From positions 124,001-188,000 of the forward strand of contig VWZF01005810.1 of the NCBI GenBank assembly GCA_013396755.1: a stretch of 64,000 nt of DNA. The letters are read 5' to 3'. Both the position numbers and the translations under genes were made by a program. Source of the DNA: Sclerurus mexicanus. Taxonomy: Eukaryota > Chordata > Aves > Passeriformes > Furnariidae. The notes under the pieces were generated by a model that saw only the letters and a program-made list of their open reading frames with translations, was not told the DNA's origin and searched no databases. Below are positions 10,481 through 22,830 of the stretch, in pieces; positions within the stretch are counted from its first letter, which is position 1, and each line of letters opens with the position of its first letter.

Positions 10481-13221
10481 GCTACACAGGACAAAGGGAC
10501 AAATTCTTTATGAAAAAATATTCCACAATCCTCTTGGTCCTATTTCTTTTCAATACAGAAAGTCTATGAAACTTCAGACTGCATTCAATTTCACATTCAT
10601 TTTGGCAGCAATGACACTGTAAACCTACTCATTTCCTACAGGGCTTTTGCAATATGTATTTTAGCACAGACATTCAGCAAGGACTGACTTTTGATCTAAA
10701 ATGAACTAAAAATACTTTATTATCAGAAGTTGTGTGTGCGTATGTGAGTGAAGGAGAAAGGTTAGCCCTCAGCTGTGTTTTGCTTGAGTGTTTTTGACGT
10801 TAACTTGTTCAAAAGAGAATAATTTACACTCAAATACGGTTATATTAACAAGCGAAAATGAGATCCTCATGAAGAAGTTTATAACCTAGGGCACTCAGGT
10901 GAGTGAATTGCTTTCCTTTTTCTTTTCTTCGTAAACACAATTTTTCTTCTTCTCAGTAGCATCCCCTTCCGCTTTAGTGCATTAACACTATGCAATCTCT
11001 TACTATTAGTAGCAAATTACAAGAGGAGAAAGGGTTAAATTTTTGTGGCAGAATACCTCCTTGGACTTATCAATCTGAGTTTTTAAGTAATTCAGCAGCC
11101 ACAGTTCAATGGGGTTTGATGTTCAAATGTTGCTGTTCTCCACGCCTCATCCCGGCTGGAGCTGGGAGTGTAACTGAGATCACAAGAGAAAAGGGATGTC
11201 TCAGAGGTGTCCTAAACCTCAAGGTTAATACCGAAGCTTGTGCTTGTCAGGTGGTCAACATTGAAATGCTGCCTTCCCGTAAAGGGACCAAATAGATCCA
11301 TCTTGTCAGATACCCTAAACTGGAAAATCTTAATCCGAGGAGAAAAGTGAAACTACATTGAGATTCAATGGAAATTGAAAAATGCAGACAGAAAAATGGA
11401 AGTGAAAAATTGAGAGTTATTTTAAGCATATCAGAGACTTAAAAAGCCAGAAGTTCTTTACTGTATAAGAGAGAAATAGAAGCCACACTTGTAGTAAGTG
11501 GCTATTATGCTATATATACACTTATATATCAATTGACATATGTATAAATTTCTTACAAACTAGAAGTAATGAAATCTAAAAATTGAAATGAGAAGTGAAG
11601 ACATGAGGGATCCTGCTGACGGAACCAAGGACAATGGGTTTTGCAGCATGTTTGGGGGAGGGTGAAATCCCTGAGCTATCCACACACCTAAAGAATTGTT
11701 TAGGTTATTTACAAGGTGGAAACTTCCTAATTCTTCATACTGCAGAAAAAAACCCAAAAACAACCACAGAAAAGAAAAAATAGTTATGTTGAATTTTGAA
11801 AGAAATAAGGTATGGTGTCCACATACTGTATCAGTGCAATGAACAACTTTAAAATCCTTTAGTTCCTTAGTCAAAGAAGGTTTTTAAAAATAAACATTTT
11901 GGTTTTAGTTCAAGCAGGCTTAGGTGACCTCAGTGCAAGAGTCCTAAAGGACTTTGCTGAGATGATTTCTAATCAACCTGTTTATTTTTATTAAAGTATG
12001 TGATTTTGTGCATGTTTTAGAACATAAGTCGTAAAATTGTGCTAGTGTTTAGAGCTGCAAACGGAATGGTTTTGGTTTGTATAGATTAGTCAGCTTGCTA
12101 TTGATTGCAGGTAAATTAATGGAAAAGTTGATAGGGAATTCAATAAAGAATTACAGAATGGAAGCCTAGTTAATGGCTGTCAGACACTTATGATGAAAAG
12201 ACCTTGTAAAACAAGCTTTCAGTTTGCTTCTCATGTGGTCAGAAGTCTAATGAATGTACTGCGTAGACATAGAGTATTTAGACTTCAAAAAATTCTTGAT
12301 ACCATGTTGGAATTAAGAAGAACAGTAGCACTTCACACTGTCACTGCAGCATCTAACAAACTGACGAAAGGGCCTCACTGGCAGATATCGAAGAGTAATT
12401 TTCAGTGGAGAGTGTTTACTGGATGGGATGCTTCCAGTGACATCCTGGTAGGACTGATTCTGGCAGTGTTTGGTGTCATCTTCAGTGACTGGACACCATG
12501 CCATAATAACCTGGCCAAGAACATTTTTGGACAAAAATTGGGAGAAAATTGAGGGAGGGCACCCTCAGGTTTTTATCACTGCATGTCACATAGAATTTAC
12601 TGTCTTGGAATAAAATGCATTTTGACACACTGAGATACAAGGTTGTACAGAGGAGACAAGAGCCAACAGAAATGGCAACTGCATCCTATGCAACAGTTAA
12701 TGACTAAAAAGATTTTTGAGGTCACAGTGGTGAGAGTGCTGAACTGGAGCTCCTGGGGAAGTGCGCTCAGAGAGGCCATTGGGATCCCTGGATGTGGCAG
12801 TAGTAGAATGGAAAGTGATTTTTACCTCCTACAGCTGAGTAACTAAGTGTTTTCCAATCAATATCTTCCTAACTGTTCTCTTGCAGACCCTTTGTGTTAT
12901 CTGGGGATGCATCTTGTCTTTGTCATTGTCATTCATGCTTCTTTAGTTCAACGTTATAGGCAGAATGTTACGAAGCAGAAGAACTGAAGTACACGAGAAA
13001 TTTCTTAGATAAAAGCCCCAAAGCACAGAACTTATTCACACGAGATTGTCCGTGTGGTCAAGGCAGTAAAGGAAGACTTTGGTGTGCTGGAGCTATTACT
13101 GGTTCCACACAGCTTTTCCGTATGACCTGGAGCTGGTTTTGACACCATCTGCAGTGGTGGCGAGAGAGAGAAGGTTCTGATCGCTACTCTTGAGATGGAT
13201 TTCCTCTGGGACATTGCAGCA
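10481..13221. other. Non-coding stretch, one unexplained open frame
   Basis: The frame at 12190-12552 (+, 120 codons) looks slightly more protein-like than others, with a hydrophobic stretch (ILVGLILAVFGVIF) near its end. However, an opposite frame of 73 codons overlaps it and I recognise no family. The segment 12130-12850 could be the decayed body of an old interspersed repeat. Otherwise nothing. Confidence 0.5.
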
Positions 13222-13345
13222 GTCATACTCTGAGCATTGGTTTCCCATCTGTAAAGTAAAGCCAATGCCTCTTCCCAGTCCTGGAAGCAATCTAAAGGTG
13301 AACACGTTAATGACAGTGCAAGGGCACTGCAGCAGTGAGTCCCTT
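13222..13345 (+). mobile_element. MIR-like CORE-SINE fragment, degenerate
   Basis: The core here, 'CTCTGAGCATTGGTTTCCCATCTGTAAAGTAAAGCCAATG', follows the old vertebrate SINE pattern CTCTGAGCCTCAGTTTCCCCATCTGTAAAATGGGGATAATG. It is followed by a decayed 'CTAAAGGTGAACACGTTAATGACAGTG' block that resembles the family's 'CTAAATACATTAATG' segment. Neither end is sharp. An open frame on the opposite strand (13032-13442) runs straight through this element, which argues against that frame being a gene. The piece could equally be assigned to another CORE-SINE family. Confidence 0.5.
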
Positions 13346-13969
13346 GGGAAGAGCTTTTGAGTAAATGAGACAAATGCCTTATGTAGGGGGATATAAATGA
13401 ACCTGCTAAGAGGAACATCTTCCTCACAGATGCCGAGGACAAATATCAGCCAGTCTAACTGAAACTTGACTGCAAGTTTGTTTCAAAAATATTTTTAAAT
13501 GCTAAAGGCTTAATTTTGGATATGTTGGCATTTGTGTATTTGTAGAAATACTTCAGTTTCATTTAAGCATTGGATACCCCTTTACATTCAATAATGTATC
13601 ACTACTTTATTAAATACATACTCTAAGGTCCCAACACGCTGTATCCAAGTAGCAGTTCTACATTCATGTATACTTTATCACTTCTAAAACATTTAAGTTC
13701 CTTGCTGTCTGTGGTAGCCATGTGTGTGTGGCCAGAAAAGACAAAGATTCACTGTATATTAACATGTTAATGTTTTGAAATTCAGCAAGTCATTTTAAGT
13801 GACATAGCTACAAAGACATCTTCATACAGAAATTTTTTGAACTAAGTATAAGATACTTGAAGAGAGTAAACTTACATATGTGGGAAGACCAGAATAATGT
13901 TCAAACTGGTCAAAATAAGTTATGTATTTATTTTAAAAACTGTTTACTGGTAAAAAAGTCTAATGTTTT

Positions 13970-14180
13970 TCTTACTTTTACATAGCCAGAATCTTATTAA
14001 CATTTTTTCCAAATTATTTGCAAGGTGTAGTAGCTCAGTTATTCAATAGCTAACTGACAATAATTAGCCTATTATGATGATTAATGCTTATTCAGGACAT
14101 TTAATTTGCATACTATAAGCACAATGAGACAGCTAATTTGAAGTTATGCCAAATACGGTATTTAGTTTTTATATACAACA
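13970..14180. promoter_or_regulatory. Candidate conserved non-coding element (homeodomain/POU motifs)
   Basis: This block is AT-rich but not simple sequence. It contains TAATTAG (14061), ATTAAT (14080) and a perfect POU octamer ATTTGCAT (14104-14111) within about 50 bases. Such clustering is typical of developmental enhancers in gene deserts. No repeat family or open frame explains it. The call comes from motif density alone, and conservation cannot be seen from one sequence. Confidence 0.25.
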
Positions 14181-17100
14181 TTTGTTTGCCTTTCCAAATA
14201 TAAAATAATTGACAAGACTAATCATAGCTGTGGATGTTAGGTCAGCAAGTTTTCATTTCTCCTTTTAATAACAATGATGTGTTACTTAGTGAACCAATTA
14301 GCAAGGTAAACTTTACTTGCATTAAAAAATGCATAAGGCTAAGGAAGAATTTCTAAATTGTAGTTAATGGAATGTCAACAAAGATGCATCTTCTGTCATT
14401 TTCACCCAGGTGAGAACCATCTGTCCTGGATAGATAGCATTTCTCCAACTTTTCACGAGGAAGAAGGATACAAGGTCATTTTTATGCACCTTGTAATCAC
14501 GACTGACTTTATGAAAGTCAATTAAGCTACTAGGCCTTAGCTATAGTTTCAAAGAAATAGACAGTGAAAGAATAAATGTCTTTAATCATGGTTACAAGAA
14601 ACCTTCACTTTTTTTCCTCAGAAAATGCCTATGTATTCATGTGGAACTTCCATTTTGTTCAGAATATTTGGAGGGGCAAAATTTCTTTGCTGCTTCTGAT
14701 TGCCCATGTTCTTTTACCCACATAGTAGAACACACTTTAAAATGCAATGCTCTTTACCAAAGACTTCAGTATCTGTGGATTTGAAGCACAAGTTTCCTTG
14801 AGTGTGCTTCAGAAGAAAAACCCAAAAGGTGAAACATGTAGGGACTTATAGGGGAAATAAAGTATTTGTAGTTGTGTCTGGAAAGCAATCTGATCCGTTT
14901 GGAAGATAAGAGAAAGATGTGTTTACTATAACAATTAATGGTTCCTTAAAGTCTTTCTTAGATTTCAGCCTTTGAGTCAGCATGCATTGTAAATTCTTCC
15001 ATGGGCACCATAGAAAAGTAGATAACACATCTAAATTTGTGTAACAGTCCAACCAGTAGTCTAATCATCTCTGCTTAATAAATATTTCTGCCTGTATTCT
15101 ACAAAAGGCATTTCTGGCTGTTCTCTCCAGCCAAGCAAGTGGCAGTGGCTGGACTGTGGGTCACTGATGAGAAACAGAAGAATCTATCTTTTGTGAAGTA
15201 CCCTAAATTTTATTTATTTATTTTTTTTACCATCTATCAACCTCAAATTTGAAATATCTGGGTTATGTTGCAGGATATTTGTTCTTGTTCATGCCGTTGT
15301 TTCCTCAAACTGCTGAGAAAGCAAAGTGTCTGGATGCTTTCTGACTCTAAGGAATAGGAGGAGGAAGAAGCAGTTGTTCTCCTTAGAGGTGATGACAAAA
15401 CCCAAAGTCTCTGTCACTTGCCCAGGATACTTTTAACCTTTTGTTATTTGGAAGAAGCTGGCAGCCTGTATTAATCTGTATAAAAATAGTGGACCTATTT
15501 CTGTCCACTTGATCTTGCCTACCCTGAAATGATCACAAGCTAGGTAGTGCAGGTTATAGCCTGCATTTATCCCAGCACTCCCACTTTATTGCTAAAGCAC
15601 AGTCACAGCATTTTACCACTCTCTTGCAAGGAGCCAATTAGTGTGTCCTGAATCCATTAAAGCAGAACAGGGCAGCTATGTGTGCATTAGTAAACTAAGC
15701 AAGACCAGGCATGGACTTGTATATATTCATAGGGATTCGCTAGAGCCATGGCATGGTTTCTGTCCATGCCAGCTGGGCTCACCCTCTCCTTGATGATGCC
15801 CGGTGTGGGTCAGGGCTTTGCCTAGATCTGAGGCCATTTCTAGCAAGCAGGATGAATGAGGGCTGCTCCCATGGTGGGGCTGGGAAGAATTTGGCCCACA
15901 GATGGGAGTCATGCCACACCACTTAGGGCTTTGTCCCTTTTTGTTTACAATTGCAGCCATAGAAAAATGAGAAACTGTTCACACTCTTTCTCAGTCAGAA
16001 TATGGGGAATCACTGGTTATCCACCACCTATTTAGATCCCTCTTTATTTTATTTTTCTATTACATCTCCCAATAGTTCATTACCACCTTTGTAACTTAGA
16101 GGAGTGCAGGGACCAATTTAAAATCCATTGAAAGAGCCTTTGGCTTTCTGTAGTGGCTCCTGGATCAGGGCCAGGGGGTATAAACTGTTAGTGGCAAATT
16201 TACAACAGTGCTCCCTTTGTGGGTGCCACTGCTGGGGCTTACTGAGGTGGCGGAACACTTTAACAAAAGTGATTTTGCAGATTAACCCCGTGACAAGCTG
16301 TGTGTTCTCAGTGGGAACTGTTCCCAATTTTTAAAAACAATTATAGTTCTCTATCCATGTATGCTGGACTATCGTATACTTCCAACACAGGGAAGCTGGA
16401 GAGAGGATTTTTTAGGCTATGCTGAAGCTCCCTCTTTGTACCCTAATCGGAGATTAATTTGCCGGTTGCTTTATTAGCTCTGTATTCAAACACACACAAT
16501 GCAGCTATTTTGTGAGCTTACTTCTGAAATGGATTCTAGCAAGACTGAAAAAAATTAGCCTCCTAGCACTGCGCATATAACCACTCAGTACCACTCTAGT
16601 CATGCATTAAAAGTACTTCTGATCTGGTATTACCAGAGAAAATTAAGTGCAAACTGAAAGGAAAAGTGGCACATCACACTTCAGTCTCAATCCTGCTCTT
16701 TCAGTCTTGGATTTATTCAGATGTAATGTAAGTACGTTAGTCAGTAATTTGTTTTTTACTCATTCACAGTCAAAAATCACCATTTTCTTTGATAAAAACT
16801 GTTCTGATGGAATGCAAATCTTCAGGAAAAGTTCTGACATGGTTTAAATTGTCCATTTCTTATTTTTGATCACTTACATAGAGCTAAGGACTACCCAACT
16901 TGAAACAAAGCTCTCGGTTAAACTAAAGCATGAAACATGTTCCTGGGAGAGCAGCTGCCTAAGAAAAGTCAGTATTGTGTTCAATTCTACCTATGCTAGT
17001 AGTTGAAAAGAGATTGCATTACTAATGAATAAATCAAACTGAAGAATTATTGCAACAAATTAATTTTTAAAAAATTTAAATAGTTCATATTTGAAACATT

Positions 17101-17499
17101 GAAGGTCAGAGAATAGGTTCACAGTAGATTTTCTGATGAAGTTTTTTTTCTTTGTTATGGATGTGATCACTGGTAGTTGTGTTTCATTGTTGTTGAAAAC
17201 TCAGCTTAAACCTGCCCTTGTGAAATTTGGATGTTCTTGATGTAGTTGTGCAGCCTTGAATTCACTACGCACTAACTAAAAATCCAGTTATGTGGAAGTT
17301 GCAGTGATGATTTCCCAGTGACCAGTGGCTTGTGTCTTGCAAAACATTTTTTACTATTTCAGTTGTGACTTGCTACGTTTTGCTCTCATCTTTTTAAATA
17401 ACATGCAGGGGTCCCTTGTTGTTTGTGTATCACTGACACAGTTCTTCTGCAACCAAAAACAAAGAAGACAGTAGTGCTTTGAATAGAGGGTGCCTGATT

Positions 17500-17850
17500 G
17501 ATAAGCTAGTTGCAGCCAAACCTGCTCTGGCTAATTGTCTTTCAAATGCCCTCATTAATCAAACAGAGGAGTAACTCTGACAGGAGGGCTGTCACTGTTT
17601 TCATGATTTCCTACCACTCACCTCACAGTGTGAGACCTGGCTGCGTACCCAAATCATGGCCTTTAAAGCAGTTTTAATGCCTGCTCACTGCAGAGCACAC
17701 CTGGCTTTGGTGGGATGGGGGCCTGCCCAACTCTGAGCCATGATCTATCCCAGGAGACCAATTTAGCAGTTATTTAATGATTCATAGCTTGATGTCTGGA
17801 AATGAGTGCTCCACACGATAACATACATAAACAAATTTAATTAGTTTTTG
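17500..17850. promoter_or_regulatory. Candidate conserved non-coding element
   Basis: The block contains CTAATTG (17531), CATTAATC (17553), a GC-balanced middle with CACCTG-like and TCACCTCACAG sequence, and TTAATTAG (17837). It differs from the more AT-rich flanks and carries no recognised repeat. The stretch on the opposite strand at 17782-17973 is open for 63 codons but has no recognisable protein features. Motif content only. Confidence 0.2.
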
Positions 17851-20504
17851 CCTTTTTTGCATAAGTAGCCACCAGTGTATTAAAGCTGCAAACAAAACAG
17901 GTAGGCTGCCTGGAAAGTCATTGAAGCTGGTTAACAACAGATCTTTGTAAAAGGCTATGGCAATTTCTTTCAACTGCTGGTAGTCACTGATACCTCTTTG
18001 GTCAAGTCCTGAAGTTGCCAGCTCTGCTTATTAAGAAGGAGGGAAGCAGTTATCTCAACTATCTTCTACCTAGGTGTTAGAATTGCATATCTGCAGGAAA
18101 AACTCAGTCTCTCATTTACTTCCCTTCAAAGCTACAGAACATAATATTTTCTTGGAATTGTTTTAAAAGGACCTGTTTTGTATGTTTTCTGTTTGCAGTC
18201 TATTTACAAGTATTATTTAGTAAGTATCAACCGGAGTTATTGTTTAGAGATAGGGATCCTATATATTTACACTTTTATTGAACATACTTGATAGCATCGG
18301 AAATTATTTCTAGTTGTGCATGCTAAAAAATAGGGCAAAATACTTAAGGCTTAAGAAAGCAAATTGAACGCTTAAGGGATGGATTTTTTTTTTAACCTTC
18401 TTTTGCAAAATTGCATAATTAACAGTGGTGATGTATGAAGTGTATGGGGGCTTGTTTCTCTCTGGTTAAGTGTTTTATATACTCTGTGGAGCAGAATTCT
18501 AGAGTTGGTAGTCCAGAATAATATCTTGTCATTCTCCTAAGCAATAGAAGTGAATGTATTTTGCATGAAAAAATGTTGTATTTTGCATATATTCATATTA
18601 AGTGAAATTCTTACTTTAATAACATTTTAGGGCTGAAAGTTATTCAGTGAAACACATACAAATGTTTTATACTGCAGGGATCTTACGAACTCTGCACAGC
18701 AGAGCAATGTAAATGGTCTGTTCTTCTTCATTTGGGAATGGCTTCCACCCACCAAGTGCAGTATTTGCTCCTGTAAGAGGTGCCTTTTTCTTTAATAGGG
18801 CAGTTTGATCATCAATTTCTGTAGGTCTCGGTTTTAGGTTGCAAAATGTCTAAACCAGACACCTTACTTTCCTGAGCATTCACAGGAACATCTTAGCATG
18901 GAACATGTCTGTTCCAGGAATTCTGCAGTCATCGCTTTATAAACGTGCTTGATCTCAGACTTGAGCAAATGGGACCAAACTTGATTTAAGATGATATTCT
19001 GCTATCCAAAAGTGAAATCCTGTCTCCAGCAAGTTCAGTGCAAACTTAATTATTGACCTCAATGGGGCCAAATTTTATTTGTGTTGAGCCATTGCCAAAT
19101 ATGAAAGCAATTTGGACTGGGAGAGGAGGTGGGGACTAGAGACAAATTGCTTTTGACCTTTTTCTTCTAGAAATTTAACTGAAACCATTGGTTCATTTGT
19201 GCCAGTACCTCCCAACACCCATAGGAAAATGTGTTTTCTCGGAGTCACTATTAATTTTATATCATGGCATTTTATTTTATTATGAGAGACAGTGTTCCAA
19301 GTGGTGTGATTTATAGGGCATGTATACCTGAGCAGATACTGTCTCCTCTTTTCTCTCCTCAGTAACCCAAAACAAAGATCTTTACAGGGTTATATTAAAG
19401 ACTTGCTCCTAAAATTTGACTGACTTTAACCAAACCAGTAGCATGTAGGTAAACATTTGCAAGGGCTCATGATTAATTTTATGAACTCATTCAATGTCTG
19501 TATGGACATTCATAAGAGTTTCTGATTAGTGTCACCATGCCCCCTATAAATCTATTTTCTTGGGACTTTATATCTTGGTAATAAAAACTTGTCCTGCTGT
19601 GAAAGGTCTCAGCATAATGGCAGAATAATTACTATTCTTATTGCATTTGAAAAGCAATCCTTGCATCTTGGCCCCATCTTCTGGAAATGTAACCTTTTTT
19701 TATTTCTTCTGTGTATTATGCAAACACAATACATTTGTGTTTTTTGTGCTTTTTAATCGAAATTTGTATGTCATTAGCTGCTATTGTATTGAAAGTATGA
19801 AGTGGAATCAAACCCAAACTCATCTATAAAAAGAAAGTTACAAATAAAATGGTTGCTGGGTTTTTAAAAAAAAATGTTTGATGGTGCATTAGTGCTCAGA
19901 GAATGTAATACTTTCTTCAGGATACAGAACAGAGCTGAGGGATTTGGAAATGTGTAGGAACAAGAGACCTTCAGAAAAAGGAGCATTTTTGCCACGTTCA
20001 GTTGTTAACTTTAATTGGGTAATCTGAATCAGTACACCCTTCCTTTCTACTATAGATTGTTGTGGACTGTGCAGGTATAGCCTTGTAACTGTGATCTGGC
20101 TGCTTGTTTTGATCTCTGCAGTCTTAGCCTGCAGGACTCTTACTGGGCAAAAAGTGTCAGCTTCTGCCTCTGTTTTTGTTGGCTCTGTCAGATTTGCACT
20201 CCCAAAAGCAGGATGGTTCTTTAAGATACAGTGAGGAATCAAACTTTGTATTTATTTTCAAGAGCTACAAAAGGTCACACCATCGTAAGACTTCAGGTGT
20301 GAGTTCTTCAGACCTTGGCCTGTTGTGAACAGGAGCCCCTTCAATCTTGGTCGTCTAAAGTTTTGTATTGTTGAATACAGCCCATAGGTCTGTTAAGGAG
20401 CACAGAGATTGTTATCCTACACAAAATAGGCAATACAATGCCTAATTTCTTTTGGCACTGGCTCGTAGTACAGGTACCACCCTGACAATTAGAGAGTGCT
20501 GTAC

Positions 20505-20525
20505 CTGCTCCTCAGGGAGGAGCAG
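20505..20525. repeat. Short inverted repeat (8-base stem, 5-base loop)
   Basis: The arms CTGCTCCT and AGGAGCAG flank a CAGGG loop. The following bases TGC and the preceding GTA do not extend the stem. It is a minor structure with no associated T run or transcript evidence. Confidence 0.85.
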
Positions 20526-21427
20526 TGCTTGATGGTACTGCCTTTTATGTAACTGGTGATGTTTTTGCTATCCAGGTAAATGAGGAGTGTTTATTTTTGT
20601 TCTGACTTGCCTTCTAGTGGTAGTGTTTCCCCCCTGCATCGAGCTGAACAAAACATTTGCATGGGAAATAAATTGTTAGTGATTTGTGCTTTAGATCTGC
20701 CTGTAGCATATGTGGTGTATTTGTTGTTGAGTAAAACACTGCTACTCCCGTTTGAGATCAGCTATGGGCTTTAGCTATGCTTTAACTACGTTCCTGTTGT
20801 TTTGAATCATCGCAAAAAAAAGTGGTAGAGTGCTTCCCTAAAAGTACTGTTGAGTGTAGCATCTGGTTGCAGGTAGTTAAGCACAATGGTGTTTCAAAAG
20901 TGCTAAAATTCAGGAAGTGAATAGGAATTGGTAGATGACAGTTCTGCTGCCAGTTAGATGTCTAGAGCCAGCACTACTCACAGCCTGTCAGATTCTGCCT
21001 GAGCAGGAGAGGAGAATCTTCTCCACGTCAGCTGCAAGATCAGTAATCAGGTCCCTAATAACTTGACTGACTGCTGGAGGTGCATTTTTGAGCAAATAGA
21101 TTCCACTGTAGCAACATGGTATAGAGCAATATTGTAGGTTAGGCAGACTGAAATAAATGGATAGAGTTGAATGAAGCTGATTAATTTTGGGGAGGCTTTA
21201 GCTGGTCATGTGCCAAAACTTATTTTATTTAGTGATAATAGTTGTGATATATTAAAAATGAGCAAGGTTATAAAGAAGCTTTCATTAGTAGTAAATAGAG
21301 TATTTCATCTTACTATTCCTTTGGTTTTTCCTGTATATAATTTTAACTGCTATTCTAAAAGTTATTTCATTAGCTGCAACTTTTTTAAAAAAACAAGAAA
21401 AGATACCCAGAACATACAAAAACAAGG

Positions 21428-21476
21428 TAGTGATATAATACTTATATATGTGATATATAGTGATATAATACTTATA
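21428..21476. repeat. AT-rich direct repeat, 19 bases x 2 at 30-base period
   Basis: TAGTGATATAATACTTATA occurs exactly at 21428-21446 and 21458-21476, separated by an 11-base TA-rich spacer. It lies inside an AT-rich stretch with further TATA-like sequence and is probably a slippage product. Confidence 0.95.
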
Positions 21477-22770
21477 ATACTTAAAGGAACATTTTGGTTT
21501 TATGTATTACAGAAACAATGTCGGTAGTTCAGATCTGGTGAGAAAGACAAGGGAATACATCGGTGGAGAAAGACATATATGGTAAGAATTTGTCATTAAA
21601 GGAAAAACATATAGGACTGTCATTTAAGTTAAATGCTGATGGATCATGGATTAGATTCTATCTGAGGGTTCATTTAGCCTTAAGGTATAGAGTATCTCCC
21701 TGAGTACAGTGTTAATGGTGAGTATTGCTTTAATGGATCATCTGTCCAAAAATAATAATTGAAAGGGTCTTTCTGAATTTGTAACATTAGCATATCCCAC
21801 GGGAAAAAGGCATAGCTAGGAAGATCTCCATTATATTGGAGATGTATGGAAAAGTTTTTCTCTCTTCTAATGTTGTCCTGTTCTTTATTTGTTTGTTGAT
21901 ATGAAGTTATGAAGGCTTAACACTAAAAATTGAAATTTCCTATAGGACTTTGGCAGAAAAAATGTAGTTACTGCTGAAAGACATTTATTGGATTTTGGCT
22001 TATAGTAACTAAGGTATTTGGACTGAAAGTGCTTTGCTGATGGATTCAGAAGTTATCTGGTGAAAGTCAGACAGAAACACTGAAGACTGCAGCAGAGTCA
22101 AACTCATTTTTTACTTTTGATTGCGTCAACTTTACATCTTGAAACTATGACTGATTAAAACAAAGGCATTGCTTCTGAAAGGGACAGGATTGTGAAAGTC
22201 AACTGGAATATAATCTGGGAGTTTGGTGTGAAAATTTTAGTTTCAGTGAACAGATGCTAATTTGTCAGAGACGCTGGGTTTGAGCTCTGAAAATTGTGGG
22301 TAAAATTCAGCTGTCTTTACCAAGATATCTGAAAGGTAGATATCAAAGGCTGGGGAAGTCACCCTAGATTCACTTTACAGTCAATTGAGGAAGAATGGGC
22401 ACCTTCAGAGAGTGATTCATCTCAGCCTAAAATAGGCAGGTCAGACAACTTGGCCCCTGGAGATGCTTGTTTCTCTCCATTGACTGTAGAAAAGCCTACA
22501 GTGACAAACTCAGCATTAAATGTCTAACCTTTTGATGTCTAAAGCTAGGTTAGATGAGTCTCACTGTGTGTTAATAAGGACAGGCTCTGCCAGCCTGCAC
22601 TAGTGTTGAATAACAGCTCCCTTGGGGATGCTCCTATGGGGCTGTTTCTGGAGGGAATTGAGAAAGTCAAGGAAATTCTGGGGTTCCCCAGGCAGAATGA
22701 TCCCAATTATGATTTTTGGGGTTTGTTTTCCTTTTAGTTTCATTGGTAGGAGATAGTTTTATTCTAATTG

Positions 22771-22830
22771 GAAAAAAAAAGGGGGGCGGGGAATCTGGGG
22801 TTTTGTGTTTGTTTTGTTTTTCTCTCTGCA
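22771..22830. repeat. A9-G6 junction with G-rich and G/T-rich sequence
   Basis: An A9 run is followed by GGGGGGCGGGG, then AATCTGGGG, then a TTTTGTGTTTG-type stretch ending in a pyrimidine run and CTGCAG. Three long G runs are present, one short of a canonical four-run G-quadruplex, unless the G6 run is split. The pyrimidine run plus CAG at 22829-22831 also looks like a splice acceptor, but no supporting coding frame follows. Confidence 0.75.

Larger units (their letters stand above)
13346..20504. other. Non-coding stretch with scattered regulatory-like motifs
   Basis: It includes the two candidate elements at 14.0 and 17.5 kb, and a perfect octamer ATGCAAAT at 16812. The 16.36-16.52 kb part (GGAGATTAATTTGCCGG) is also complex and non-repetitive. 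No transposon or gene is recognised elsewhere. Confidence 0.55.

Noticed and set aside
13032..13442. 136-codon minus-strand open frame
   Set aside because: It runs through a MIR-like SINE fragment and has a second overlapping minus-strand frame (13096-13305).
18199..18219. GTTTGCAG ... GTAAGT enclosing 21 bases, microexon-like
   Set aside because: In a 64-kb AT-rich window such short acceptor/donor pairs arise by chance, and nothing else supports this one.
22781..22800. Possible G-quadruplex
   Set aside because: Only three long G runs are present (6, 4 and 4), so the canonical four-run pattern is not met.
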